Assembly: GCA_002529645.1 (NCBI GenBank)
Contig: NAEP01000036.1
Span: 58,533 to 122,532, forward strand
From: Candidatus Lumbricidiphila eiseniae
GTDB taxonomy: Bacteria > Actinomycetota > Actinomycetes > Actinomycetales > Microbacteriaceae
Direction of reading: 5' to 3'
Length of the DNA stretch: 64,000 bases
A program made the position numbers and the translations under genes. Positions 1 through 8,890 of the stretch are shown piece after piece. The notes under the pieces were generated by a model. It was not told the origin of the DNA. It was given only the letters and a program-made list of their open reading frames with translations, and ran no database searches. Numbering within the stretch: position 1 is the stretch's first letter; each line of letters opens with the position of its first letter.

Positions 1-398
1 GCAAGGCGACCGGGGCACCCCAGATAACTCGCGACGGGTTTCCCGCGGTTGCGCTTGCCCCGAACGGGACTCCCGGGATCACGATCCCCAAGAAACCGAC
101 CCCCACGAAGATGGAGCTAGAGATTCTCAAGGCTGGCGCTGGACCGGTGATCGGAGAAAAGAGTACCGTGCTCGTGCACATCGCGTCCGCAAACTGGTCG
201 ACCGGTGCGGCGAACTCAACCTGGCAGTCTGGTGCGCCTCAGCCCGTCTCCCTTGCTCAAGAAGATCCCTCCCTGGTCAAGCTGCTTAGCGGTGTCAAGG
301 TTGGCTCACAGGTTGGGGTCATCCTGCCGACGCCAGCTTCGGAGGGCCAAGCGGCCGACGCGTCCTTTCTGGTCATCGACATTCTCGGTATTCTGTAG
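1..398 (+). CDS. FKBP-type peptidyl-prolyl isomerase, C-terminal part (5' truncated)
   Basis: The frame is open from base 3 and stops at TAG 396-398. About 131 residues are visible; the start lies before the window. The segment with GTPGITIPKKPTPTKMELEI, the SLVKLLSGVKVGSQV stretch and a final hydrophobic strand (SFLVIDILGIL) matches the second half of actinobacterial FKBP-type isomerases, which accelerate Xaa-Pro isomerisation and are often exported lipoproteins. The export signal would be in the missing part. It lies 31 bp before pafB on the same strand, so it is probably co-transcribed with the pafBC-tat operon. Fairly sure of family, not of substrate. Confidence 0.75.
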   Translation, partial: KATGAPQITRDGFPAVALAPNGTPGITIPKKPTPTKMELEILKAGAGPVIGEKSTVLVHIASANWSTGAANSTWQSGAPQPVSLAQEDPSLVKLLSGVKVGSQVGVILPTPASEGQAADASFLVIDILGIL

Positions 399-429
399 CG
401 AATACACCGACCAAGACACGGGAGCGCGC

Positions 430-1494
430 ATGGCACGAGCATCGGGCAGGGAGGGTGCACGGCGGCCACGCGTTCCGCCCGAGGATCGCCTGTTTAGCCT
501 GGTGCTCGCACTGAGCGCGACATCCCGAGGTCTACTAAAGTCGGAAATCTTTGGCACCGTGCGCGGCTACGCCGAGACGGATGGCCGAGCGAGCGAGCGA
601 GACCTCGACAACCTCAGTCGGCAGTTTGAGCGTGACAAGGACGAACTGAGACGACTCGGGATTCCGCTGGAGACCTCCGACGTGCTCGACGGCAATAACA
701 ATCAACTCACCCGTTATTTCATTCCACAGACCGAGTACCAGTTGCCAGAGGAAACTCGGTTCACACCGGAGGAATTTGCCCTGCTGGGATTGGCCGGAGA
801 AGTGTGGCGTGAGGCATCCCTCTCGGAAGATTCCCAACACGCGCTCATGAAACTGCGTGCGCTTGGCGTCGAGCCGCGGGAACTCATGATCGGCTATGCG
901 CCGCGAGTGAGAGCGCGAGAGCCGGCCTTCGCTCTCGTGCAGCGCGCACTGGAGGAACGACAGGCGCTCGCCTTCCTGTATCTGAAGCCGGGAGATACCG
1001 TGCCGCGACGCCGCCTCGTTGATGTGCACGCTCTCGTGCTACACGAGGGTCGGTGGCACCTGCACGGTATTGATCTTGACGCGAAGGATGCCCGTACCTT
1101 CCTGCTCTCTCGGATCGTCGGTGATGCGTCGCTCGTGCGCGGTGCCCCGTTACCGCCGCCGCCCGTGGGTGTGGCCGACGAAGTTTTGGCAGAACTGGCC
1201 AATATTCGGGCTAAGAATATCGCTGAGGTGACCGTTGCTGTCGGCAGTGACGCCGAGGTGCGTCTCACGAAGCGGGCCTTCGAGACGGTGGAGAATACCG
1301 GGGTCATTCGTTTGCACTTTACGGATGCCGCGGTGTTGGCCGATGATCTCGCCGGATTCGGGCCCGAGGTACGGGTGCTGTCTCCTCCGGAACTTCGCGA
1401 GGCTGTGCAGCGTCGGCTCGAGACGGTGTTGGCCGCGCATGTGGATGCGGATGCAGATAGGCCCGTGGCATCCCGGACAGGGGGTGACTCGTGA
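430..1494 (+). CDS. pafB: WYL-domain transcriptional regulator PafB
   Basis: 354 residues from ATG 430, chosen because GGGAG sits 6 nt upstream and the frame before it overlaps the FKBP gene. The N-terminus (about residues 18-80) is a winged-helix region. A WYL domain follows around residues 155-215, and a C-terminal WCX-like domain after that. PafB pairs with PafC; in mycobacteria the complex activates the LexA/RecA-independent DNA-damage response. The gene overlaps pafC by 4 nt (GTGA), which fits a co-translated heterodimer. The order pafB-pafC-tatA-tatC-helY is the same as in Mycobacterium tuberculosis; the pafA ligase would lie upstream of the window. Confidence 0.9.
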   Translation: MARASGREGARRPRVPPEDRLFSLVLALSATSRGLLKSEIFGTVRGYAETDGRASERDLDNLSRQFERDKDELRRLGIPLETSDVLDGNNNQLTRYFIPQTEYQLPEETRFTPEEFALLGLAGEVWREASLSEDSQHALMKLRALGVEPRELMIGYAPRVRAREPAFALVQRALEERQALAFLYLKPGDTVPRRRLVDVHALVLHEGRWHLHGIDLDAKDARTFLLSRIVGDASLVRGAPLPPPPVGVADEVLAELANIRAKNIAEVTVAVGSDAEVRLTKRAFETVENTGVIRLHFTDAAVLADDLAGFGPEVRVLSPPELREAVQRRLETVLAAHVDADADRPVASRTGGDS

Positions 1495-2492
1495 CCACTG
1501 CCTCCGGTTCGGGGGAGGGCAGGCCGCCCGAACTCGGCGCTCCGCTCACCAATGCCTCCGATCGGCTTGTTTTTCTGCTCTCGCTTGTGCCGTATCTACT
1601 TGACCAGCAGGAGGTGTCCGTGCGCGATGCCGCGCACCACTTTCGGGTGAGTGACGAAGACATACGCCGCGCGGTACGTCTCATAGCAAGCTCGGGTCTG
1701 CCGGGCGACACCGGCACGTACCAGCCCAACGATCTGTTCGATATCGCCTGGGATGCGTTCGAGAACGATGATCTCATCGTGCTCGTTACCCATCCGGTGC
1801 TTGACGACACTCCGCCGCGCTTGTCGGCAGGGGAGGCGGCCGCACTCATTGCGGGGCTGCAGTATCTTTCGGTATCACTAGAGGGAAGCGGCAGCACCGC
1901 GCTGGCATCATTGACACAGAAGCTTGCAGCATCCGCGACTCCCGCCCGTCTTGCGGTGGCGGCCGAAGAAACGAACGCACTGCTGACGCTCATTCGCGAG
2001 GCGGTCACGGCCGGGCGGCAGCTTGAGTTTGACTACCGAAATGCTCGTGGTCAGTCAGGGCCGCGTCGGGTAGACCCCCTGCAGATACGGTCGCAGGACA
2101 GCGACTGGTATCTGCAGGCGTACTGCTATCAGCGGGCTGCGGTGCGAAATTTCCGGCTTGATCGGATGAGCGCGTTACGAATGTCGGATCACCCGCTTGT
2201 GACGCATCCCGATCAAGAACTTCCGGAGTCGCTGTTTCAGAGTTCAGACACGGATCTTCAAGTGGTTGTGTCGGTTGTCCCCAGCGCGCTACCGCTGCTG
2301 TCTGACTACCTCACCGATGCCGAGCAGATTAACGTGGCAGACCGGGTGCACGTCACTCTTCGTGTCTCCCACCTGCACGTTCTCACCCATCTTGTTGCGA
2401 GTCGGCCCGGTTTGGTCACCGTCGTGGCCCCCCCGGAGGCGCGGCGTGTCGTCGTGGACTGGGCGCGAGCAGCACTTGAGCGCTACGAGTGA
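1491..2492 (+). CDS. pafC: WYL-domain transcriptional regulator PafC
   Basis: 333 residues starting at a GTG that overlaps the pafB stop. Same architecture as PafB: N-terminal HTH (SVRDAAHHFRVSDEDI at about 42-57), then a WYL domain around residues 175-230 containing FDYRNARG and RVDPLQI, then a C-terminal domain ending in DWARAALERYE. Partner of PafB in sensing DNA-damage-related signals and activating repair genes. The tight overlap implies coupled translation. Confidence 0.9.
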   Translation: MTTASGSGEGRPPELGAPLTNASDRLVFLLSLVPYLLDQQEVSVRDAAHHFRVSDEDIRRAVRLIASSGLPGDTGTYQPNDLFDIAWDAFENDDLIVLVTHPVLDDTPPRLSAGEAAALIAGLQYLSVSLEGSGSTALASLTQKLAASATPARLAVAAEETNALLTLIREAVTAGRQLEFDYRNARGQSGPRRVDPLQIRSQDSDWYLQAYCYQRAAVRNFRLDRMSALRMSDHPLVTHPDQELPESLFQSSDTDLQVVVSVVPSALPLLSDYLTDAEQINVADRVHVTLRVSHLHVLTHLVASRPGLVTVVAPPEARRVVVDWARAALERYE

Positions 2493-2597
2493 ACAGTCAC
2501 GGGTGGGTCAACAATCCACGGTAACTCTCATCGGGAGACACCCTGCCGGCAGGTAGGCGCGATAGACTGCGATGACCCAGAGAAATGGAAAGCTAAC

Positions 2598-2828
2598 ATG
2601 CTTGGAAACGGCTTCAGCGGATGGCACGCACTCATCATTCTCGTCGTTGTCGTGTTGCTGTTCGGCGCGAAGAAACTTCCCGGCCTCGCCCGCAGCCTCG
2701 CTCAGTCAATGAAGATTTTTAAGTCTGAAGTGAAGTCCGACACAGGCAAGGGTGTGAAGTCCGGAACAGACAGGGACGATGAGTCCGGCACAGATGCCGG
2801 TGACACGCCCTTCAGCAAGACTCCCTAG
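2598..2828 (+). CDS. tatA: Sec-independent protein translocase subunit TatA
   Basis: 76 residues. One N-terminal membrane helix ([18 protein letters not shown]) is followed by the conserved [16 protein letters not shown] amphipathic helix and a charged hydrophilic tail, the standard TatA shape. It forms the pore that moves folded twin-arginine substrates across the membrane; the Tat-type lipoprotein signal at 43506-44651 is a likely client. A GGAAAG motif lies 6 nt before the ATG. It is 6 bp upstream of tatC. No tatB is nearby. Confidence 0.95.
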   Translation: MLGNGFSGWHALIILVVVVLLFGAKKLPGLARSLAQSMKIFKSEVKSDTGKGVKSGTDRDDESGTDAGDTPFSKTP

Positions 2829-2834
2829 ACGCCA

Positions 2835-3644
2835 GTGTCCGCGGTGAAAAAAGCGCGCGGGGGCCCTGACCGTGAAAAACGGATGTCCCTCGGCGCGCAT
2901 CTCATTGAGTTGCGACGGCGGCTGTTTCGTTCCGCGCTGGCGGTTGTGGTTGGGTCGGTTGCCGGATGGTTTTTGACAGAACTGTGTGTTTGGAACGCTA
3001 TTCAAGAGCCTGTTACCCAGGTGGCTCGGGCTAAAGGTACCGCTGCCATTGTTTTTCCCACCATTTCCAGCGCATTTGATCTGCGGCTGCAGATCGCTGT
3101 GACGGTTGGGCTGGTGCTCTCCAGCCCGGTCTGGTTGTTTCAGATTTTTGCGTTTCTGGTACCGGGACTCAAGAAGCGAGAGCGACGATACACGCTCGGG
3201 TTTTTTCTCACGGCGATTCCACTGTTTTTCGCGGGGTGTGCGGCCGGATGGTACGTTCTGCCGCACATCGTCGCGGTGCTGACCAGTTTCGTACCGCAGG
3301 GTGCAGAATCCCTCCTGACCGCGAAAGAGTATGTCGATTTCGTCCTCAAGCTCATCCTTGTGATCGGGGTGGCGTTTGTGCTGCCGGTGTTTATCGTGCT
3401 GCTGAACTTTGTTGGCGTCATGAGCGCGGACACAATCATCAAGGGGTGGCGCGTGGCGATCCTCCTCATTGTTCTCTTCACAGCATTCGCAACGCCGTCC
3501 GCGGACGTCGTGTCCATGTTCCTTCTGGCCATTCCGCTCATCTTCTTGTATTTTGCGGCGTGGTTTATCGGATTCCTGCATGATCGTCGAGCTGCAAAGC
3601 AACTGGCCCTGCTCATCGGTCATGACGCCCAGGCGAGCGCGTGA
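2835..3644 (+). CDS. tatC: Sec-independent protein translocase subunit TatC
   Basis: 269 residues from GTG 2835. Six hydrophobic helices follow the conserved cytoplasmic N-terminus (MSLGAHLIELRRRLFRS, residues 17-33). The family segments PVWLFQIFAFLVPGL and FATPSADVVSMFLLAIPL are present. TatC recognises the twin-arginine signal. Its stop overlaps the helicase start (GTGA). An in-frame ATG at residue 17 is an alternative start, but the lysine-rich residues before it are normal for the family. Confidence 0.95.
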   Translation: MSAVKKARGGPDREKRMSLGAHLIELRRRLFRSALAVVVGSVAGWFLTELCVWNAIQEPVTQVARAKGTAAIVFPTISSAFDLRLQIAVTVGLVLSSPVWLFQIFAFLVPGLKKRERRYTLGFFLTAIPLFFAGCAAGWYVLPHIVAVLTSFVPQGAESLLTAKEYVDFVLKLILVIGVAFVLPVFIVLLNFVGVMSADTIIKGWRVAILLIVLFTAFATPSADVVSMFLLAIPLIFLYFAAWFIGFLHDRRAAKQLALLIGHDAQASA

Positions 3645-6073
3645 CACACACACGGGTGGCGGCATTCTGCGCTGCTCAACAGTTTGAGCTGGACGCGTTT
3701 CAGCGGGCTGCGTGCACAAGTCTCGAAGAAGATCGGAGCGTGCTTGTCGCGGCACCCACCGGGGCCGGTAAGACGGTGGTCGCGGAGTTTGCCGTGTATC
3801 TCACGATGCAGCGCGAGCACACGAAGCTTTTCTACACGACACCGATCAAAGCACTCTCCAATCAAAAATTCCAGGAGTTTGCTGCCCTCTGGGGCGCTGA
3901 CCAGGTTGGTCTGCTCACGGGAGACACGAACCATAACTCCGGTGCCCGGATCGTCGTCATGACCACGGAGGTGTTACGAAACATGCTGTACGCCGGGTCA
4001 CCACTGCTTGCGGATCTCGGCTACGTTGTGATGGACGAGGTGCACTATCTCGGTGATCGGTTTCGGGGTGCGGTCTGGGAGGAAGTCATCATCCACCTGC
4101 CGGAGGCAGTGCGGCTTGTCTCACTGAGCGCAACGGTGTCCAATGCTGAGGAATTCGGCGACTGGTTGCAGGCAGTGCGTGGTGATACCGACGTTATTGT
4201 CTCGGAGGATCGACCGGTTCCGCTTGACCAGCACGTTTTGGTCAACGGTGACCTTATTGATCTGTTTGATGAGGGGGTGGATGCCTCGGGACCGGGCGTG
4301 AGGCGGGTGAATCCGGTGCTTCGCCGGCTCGCGCGACCGGTTGGACGAGCACAGTTTGGCCGCGGGGCACGCCGTGGCGGCGGCAATGGTCACGGTGGCA
4401 CATCCTACGGGGGCAGCGACGGTCGCGGGCACAACGGACGCGGTGGTTATGGTCGGCGTGGCTCGCGCCCCGATCGGGTAGCCACCGTGACGGAGCTGGA
4501 GAGCCGACACCTTCTCCCGGCCATCGTGTTTATTTTCTCTCGCGTTGGGTGTGATCAGGCGGTGGTGCAGTTACTCCGTGCGGGTGTTCGGTTGACCACC
4601 GGTGACGAGCGTCACGAGATCCGTGTTCGGGTCGAGGAACGGGTTCGGATGTTTCATGATGATGATCTGGCCGTGCTCGGGTTTCTCGAGTGGTTCGAGG
4701 CGGCGCAGCGCGGTATTGCCGCACACCACGCCGGAATGCTTCCGGCGTTCAAGGAACTCGTGGAGGAACTCTTTCAGGCTCGCCTGCTTAAGGTCGTCTT
4801 CGCAACAGAGACTCTCGCACTCGGAGTCAACATGCCGGCTCGGTCGGTGGTCATTGAAAAACTCGAAAAGTTCAACGGAGAATCCCGGGTACCGGTCACC
4901 CCGGGGGAGTACACCCAGCTCACCGGACGAGCAGGGCGCCGAGGGATTGATGTTGAGGGACACGCGGTTATCCACTGGGGTCCGGGCCTTGAGCCCGATC
5001 AGGTCGCCTCGCTCGCGTCGCGGCGCAGCTACCCCCTCACCTCCAGTTTCCGCCCCAGCTACAACATGGCCGTCAACCTCATCGAAAAATTTGGGCGGGA
5101 ACGCACCCGCCAAGTGCTTGAGCTGTCGTTTGCGCAGTTCCAAGCCGATCGCGCCGTGGTAGGCCTCGCCCGCTCGGCGCGAAAACAGGAGGAATCTCTG
5201 GCAGGATTTGCGGAATCGATGTTCTGTGACCTCGGAGATTTCGTCGAGTACGCTCGACTGCGAGCAACAATCGGTGAGTTGGAACGGCAGGGATCTCGCG
5301 GTCATCTCGGACACGCCGAAAAAAGCCGGATTCAGGAGAAACTCGCGGTAGCGCGCGCGGGGCTGAAGGGACATCCCTGCCACGGCTGCCCGGACCGTGA
5401 ACAGCACGCTCGGTGGTCCGAGCGATGGCTTAAACTCAGCCGCGAACACGCACAGTTATCGAAGCGCATCCGCACTCGCACCGGTCTGGTTGCGACGCAG
5501 TTTGATCGGGTCGTCGAGGTTCTGGTCAGCCTGGACTACCTGGCCCGCAACCGACACGGCGAACTGGCGATAACCGACGCCGGGCGCATCCTGAAGCGCA
5601 TCTACGGAGAACGCGACCTGCTTATTGCCGAATCGTTGCGACACGGAAACTGGGTGGGCCTGTCTGTGCCCGGCCTGGCCGCAATGGCGGCGGCGCTCAC
5701 GTATGAGCCGCGGCGCGACGACCGCGGACACGACACCAGGATGCCTCGTGGCAGCTTCGCCGACGCCTACGATCGCACCACCACCCTGTGGAGCCAACTC
5801 GATGATCTTGCCGAACGCAACCGTCTTCCCGGCACAGAGATGCCCTCACCCGCGCTCGCGTCAGCGATGTACGCCTGGGCGGACGGAGCATCCCTCACCA
5901 CTGTGCTGGGCGGAACCGAACTCGCCGTAGGCGACTTTGTGCGCATCACCAAACAGGTCATTGACCTGCTCGATCAGGTGTCACTGGTTGCGGATGCCCC
6001 GGTCGCTACTGTCGCCCGCGGGGCAATCGACGCGGTGCGCCGTGGGGTTGTTGCATGGGGGATGCCGGAGTGA
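3641..6073 (+). CDS. helY: Ski2-like DEVH-box RNA helicase (HelY family)
   Basis: 810 residues from GTG 3641, overlapping tatC. Walker A APTGAGKT is at 38-45, DEVH at 132-135, SAT at 163-165, and the C-terminal helicase motif QLTGRAGRRGID around 427. The winged-helix and C-terminal parts resemble Mtr4/Ski2 enzymes that unwind structured RNA using ATP. CHGCPD near residue 580 may bind metal. Odd: residues about 239-276, between the two RecA lobes, are almost only Gly, Arg, Asn, His and Ser with RGG-like repeats. The position after tatC matches M. tuberculosis helY (Rv2092c). Confidence 0.9.
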   Translation: MTHTRVAAFCAAQQFELDAFQRAACTSLEEDRSVLVAAPTGAGKTVVAEFAVYLTMQREHTKLFYTTPIKALSNQKFQEFAALWGADQVGLLTGDTNHNSGARIVVMTTEVLRNMLYAGSPLLADLGYVVMDEVHYLGDRFRGAVWEEVIIHLPEAVRLVSLSATVSNAEEFGDWLQAVRGDTDVIVSEDRPVPLDQHVLVNGDLIDLFDEGVDASGPGVRRVNPVLRRLARPVGRAQFGRGARRGGGNGHGGTSYGGSDGRGHNGRGGYGRRGSRPDRVATVTELESRHLLPAIVFIFSRVGCDQAVVQLLRAGVRLTTGDERHEIRVRVEERVRMFHDDDLAVLGFLEWFEAAQRGIAAHHAGMLPAFKELVEELFQARLLKVVFATETLALGVNMPARSVVIEKLEKFNGESRVPVTPGEYTQLTGRAGRRGIDVEGHAVIHWGPGLEPDQVASLASRRSYPLTSSFRPSYNMAVNLIEKFGRERTRQVLELSFAQFQADRAVVGLARSARKQEESLAGFAESMFCDLGDFVEYARLRATIGELERQGSRGHLGHAEKSRIQEKLAVARAGLKGHPCHGCPDREQHARWSERWLKLSREHAQLSKRIRTRTGLVATQFDRVVEVLVSLDYLARNRHGELAITDAGRILKRIYGERDLLIAESLRHGNWVGLSVPGLAAMAAALTYEPRRDDRGHDTRMPRGSFADAYDRTTTLWSQLDDLAERNRLPGTEMPSPALASAMYAWADGASLTTVLGGTELAVGDFVRITKQVIDLLDQVSLVADAPVATVARGAIDAVRRGVVAWGMPE

Positions 6074-6157
6074 GGCGCAGGTGCGCGCGACCGAGCGGGT
6101 CGTACTGGGTATTCCACCGGCCACAGCCTTCGGCAACGGAACCGATAACATCAAGGG

Positions 6158-6751
6158 ATGCCCAGCTTCGTTGAACCCGTCACTCTGTGCGACCGGGGCG
6201 TGCGTCTCGAACCTCTCGCACTCGACCACGAATCAGGACTCCGGGCCGCCGCCACCGACGGCCAGCTGTGGACGCTGCGTGTCACGTCGGTACCCGAACC
6301 GGAAAATACCCGCGCCTACATTGAGGCGGCGCTCCACACACCAGACCGGTTCCCGTTCACGGTGCTCAATGACGTGACCGGCCAGGTTTTGGGCTCAACC
6401 AGTTATCACGATATTCTGCCCGAGGTAAAACGTGTCGAGATTGGCTATACGTGGTACCGCAAGAGCGTGCAAAACACACACGTCAATACAACAACCAAAC
6501 TTCTGCTCATGACGCACGCGTTCGAACACCTACACTGCAGTGTCGTGGGCTGGCGGACGGACACCTATAATTTTGCCTCGCAGCGAGCAATCGAACGTTT
6601 AGGGGCGCAAAAAGATGGCGTCATTCGTGGAGACGCACTGCGCCGCGACGGCACTGTTCGTGACACCGTTATGTACAGCATGCGTTCGGGGGAGTGGCCG
6701 GAAACGAAGGCACACCTGCTCTATCTGCTTGCCCAGCACGCTCGTGGGTGA
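6158..6751 (+). CDS. GNAT-family N-acetyltransferase
   Basis: 197 residues. The segment GSTSYHDILPEVKRVEIGYTW and the later NFASQRAIERLGAQKDGVIR are typical of the RimJ/RimL-like branch of GNAT acetyltransferases, which move acetyl from acetyl-CoA to amines or protein N-termini. Substrate unknown. AAGGG lies directly before the ATG. The stop overlaps the lnt ATG (ATGA). Its last codons (His-Ala-Arg-Gly-stop) are part of a 19-bp exact repeat found again 61 bp downstream. Confidence 0.8.
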   Translation: MPSFVEPVTLCDRGVRLEPLALDHESGLRAAATDGQLWTLRVTSVPEPENTRAYIEAALHTPDRFPFTVLNDVTGQVLGSTSYHDILPEVKRVEIGYTWYRKSVQNTHVNTTTKLLLMTHAFEHLHCSVVGWRTDTYNFASQRAIERLGAQKDGVIRGDALRRDGTVRDTVMYSMRSGEWPETKAHLLYLLAQHARG

Positions 6752-6817
6752 TGCGCAACGGCGTGCCCTCGTCTCCGATGGTCGTTCGCTCGCCCCGCAC
6801 GCTCGTGGGTGATGCCA
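6731..6817 (+). repeat. Paired direct repeat, 61-bp register (GNAT 3' end / lnt 5' end)
   Basis: A 19-bp stretch (GCACGCTCGTGGGTGATGC) occurs exactly at 6736-6754 and 6797-6815. With one mismatch it extends left to 6731 and 6792. The copies start 61 bp apart and the DNA between is unrelated. The first copy contains the GNAT stop and the lnt ATG; the second lies inside the lnt N-terminal codons. Confidence 0.85.
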
Positions 6818-8355
6818 GCCTCCGGCAGCCTCCGGCCCCCCTGCTGCCATTGCCGGGAGCGCTTATTGTTGCGATCTTTGCTGGATGGACATTCGATCTC
6901 GGGTTTCCCAGCGCAAACCTGTGGCCACTCGCGTTTGTGGGAATTGCGCTGACTCTGGTGAGTCTGGTCGGACGTCGTGCGGGCACATCAGCCCTCGTCG
7001 CGTTCCTCTTTGGTGTTGTTTTTTATCTCCGCCATGTCTCGTGGACGGCGCTCTACCTTGGTCCGCTGCCGTGGTCGGCCCTTTCGGCACTGCAGGCCCT
7101 ATTCATAGCCGGCGGCGGGGTGCTTATTACTCTTGCCTACCGGTGGTTGCCGGTGACGCTTCCGTTGCGCTGGCACCGGCTCACCGTGCTACCGCTCTGC
7201 GTCGCCGGTTTGTGGTGCGTGCGTGAGGTCGTAACAGGATGCTTCCCGTACGGAGGATTCCCGTGGGCAAGGGCCGCGCTGAGTCAGTCCGACAGCCCGT
7301 TCACCAAGACCGTCTCCTGGCTGGGCGGCACCGGTCTGAGTTTCCTCATGGTTGCGCTTGTCGCGGGCCTTATCGAATGGCTGCGAATTCGGGGATGGCG
7401 CGACCTGCGCACCCTGCTTCCGGCCGCCGTGACCCTCACCATCGCCGTCGCACTCCCGGCGTGGCCGACAACGGTCGTGGGGACCCTCCGCGTCGCGAGT
7501 GTGCAGGGCAATGGGCCCGCCGGATACTTCGACGAGCAGAAACCCGGCGAGGTGCTCAGAGCGCAGCTTGCGGCGACATCCCCGATTCTTGATACTCCAC
7601 ACATCGGTGTGCTTGTGTGGCCTGAGAGTGGTGCAGAGTACGATCCAACCAGCACCCCGCAGGCCGCGGCGCTCTTCACTGAGCTGTCGGATCGCATCGG
7701 TGCACCCATCCTGCTCAACGCCATCACGAGGAACGGCACGCAGTATTTCAACAGCTCGATTCTGTGGCAGGCGAACGTGGGCGCGATCGCACAGTACGAC
7801 AAACGCAATCCCGTTCCGTTTGGGGAATATGTTCCCGACCGGTGGTTCTTCCGCCTCCTAGCCCCCAACCTGGTCGACCTTATCCAACGGGAATATGCTC
7901 CCGGTACGCGACCACCGGTGATAACCATCGGTACCACCACCGCGGGTCTTGCGATTTGCTTCGATGTCATCTACGACAGTGTGGTGTGGGATGCCGCGCG
8001 CCGCGGCGCAGAACTGTACCTTCTGCAGTCAAACAACGCTGATTTTCGTGGCACCGAGGAGAATCAGCAGCAGAGTGCGATCGTCCGCATGCGGGCGATC
8101 GAGACGGGGCGTTCCGTCGTGAATGTGTCAACGGTGGGCGAAAGTCAGGTGTATGACTCGAGCGGCGAGTCCGTCGCATCCATCGCGGCCAACACAGCGG
8201 GTGCACTTGTTACCGATGTGCAGTTGCGGCGCGGGCTCACACCGGCTGTCGCTGTCGGCGGCACAGTGGAGGGTGTCACTGTGTGGGGTTCACTTGTGGT
8301 GCTTGTTATGTCCGTGTGGTACCGGAGAGAACCACGGCAGAACCGCCGACCATGA
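6751..8355 (+). CDS. lnt: Apolipoprotein N-acyltransferase
   Basis: 534 residues if translation starts at ATG 6751, which overlaps the previous stop; ATG 6778 is equally possible because the first 30 codons lie in a local duplication. Several membrane helices fill the N-terminal half. A nitrilase-type domain follows with the expected triad: Glu in VWPESGAEYD (about 290), Lys in YDKRNPVPFGEY (about 350) and Cys in GLAICFDVIYD (about 402). It adds the third acyl chain to lipoproteins at the outer face of the membrane. Likely clients are the lipoproteins at 15104-16429 and 61738-62277. Confidence 0.92.
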   Translation: MRNGVPSSPMVVRSPRTLVGDASLRQPPAPLLPLPGALIVAIFAGWTFDLGFPSANLWPLAFVGIALTLVSLVGRRAGTSALVAFLFGVVFYLRHVSWTALYLGPLPWSALSALQALFIAGGGVLITLAYRWLPVTLPLRWHRLTVLPLCVAGLWCVREVVTGCFPYGGFPWARAALSQSDSPFTKTVSWLGGTGLSFLMVALVAGLIEWLRIRGWRDLRTLLPAAVTLTIAVALPAWPTTVVGTLRVASVQGNGPAGYFDEQKPGEVLRAQLAATSPILDTPHIGVLVWPESGAEYDPTSTPQAAALFTELSDRIGAPILLNAITRNGTQYFNSSILWQANVGAIAQYDKRNPVPFGEYVPDRWFFRLLAPNLVDLIQREYAPGTRPPVITIGTTTAGLAICFDVIYDSVVWDAARRGAELYLLQSNNADFRGTEENQQQSAIVRMRAIETGRSVVNVSTVGESQVYDSSGESVASIAANTAGALVTDVQLRRGLTPAVAVGGTVEGVTVWGSLVVLVMSVWYRREPRQNRRP

Positions 8356-8371
8356 CCTATCCGCGCGATCT

Positions 8372-8782
8372 CTACGCGAGTTGGCTTTCCTCTGCGCCGA
8401 CCCGAGGTGCCTGTACCTCAGTTCTGGGCGTCGCGGTGCCACGCCGTTCGCGCAGGATATCGAGTCGTTCGGCAAGGAGGGCTTCGAGTTCCTCAACCGT
8501 ACGACGCTCGAGCAACATATCCCAGTGGGTTCGTGGCGGCTTCTCAGCGAGATTGTTTGTGTGGATCGGTTCCGAATTGACGAGCAATACCGCCGGTGCG
8601 CCGCAGCCACGGCACTCCCATTCTTCCGGTGCCTCGGCTTCGATAGCGAACGCGATCGTACTGTCAGCGTTGCACGTCATGCACCGGTAGTCGTAGAGTA
8701 CTCGATCAGCAAAAACGACGCCTTCTTCGCTTTGCATGCTTTGTGAGCCAAGCCTCATCCCTCTCAGACTACGATCTGACAT
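8372..8782 (-). CDS. rbpA: RNA polymerase-binding protein RbpA
   Basis: 136 residues; ATG is preceded by GAGGGAG. The start MSDRSLRGMRLGSQSMQSEE, the zinc-ribbon-like core with YRCMTC and CRGCG, and THWDMLLERRTVEELEALLA at the C-terminus are diagnostic. RbpA is the actinobacterial factor that binds the primary sigma factor and stabilises the open promoter complex; sigA is in this window at 51571-53139. All four zinc-ligand cysteines are kept, as in Streptomyces and unlike mycobacteria. It converges with lnt 16 bp away. Confidence 0.95.
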   Translation of the reverse strand: MSDRSLRGMRLGSQSMQSEEGVVFADRVLYDYRCMTCNADSTIAFAIEAEAPEEWECRGCGAPAVLLVNSEPIHTNNLAEKPPRTHWDMLLERRTVEELEALLAERLDILRERRGTATPRTEVQAPRVGAEESQLA

Positions 8783-8890
8783 TGCTCTCCCTCGGTTGTG
8801 ATCTTCTGTTTAGTGGACCAAACTGGACACTGCCTGTGTGCTAGTCGGGAGATAGACAAAAATAAGCGGGTGTTGCGCGAGATCATCGTG

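Noticed and set aside
2706..3755. 349-codon minus-strand frame over tatA-tatC
   Set aside because: Antisense to diagnostic TatA and TatC sequences; extremely rich in His, Arg and Gln with no family pattern.
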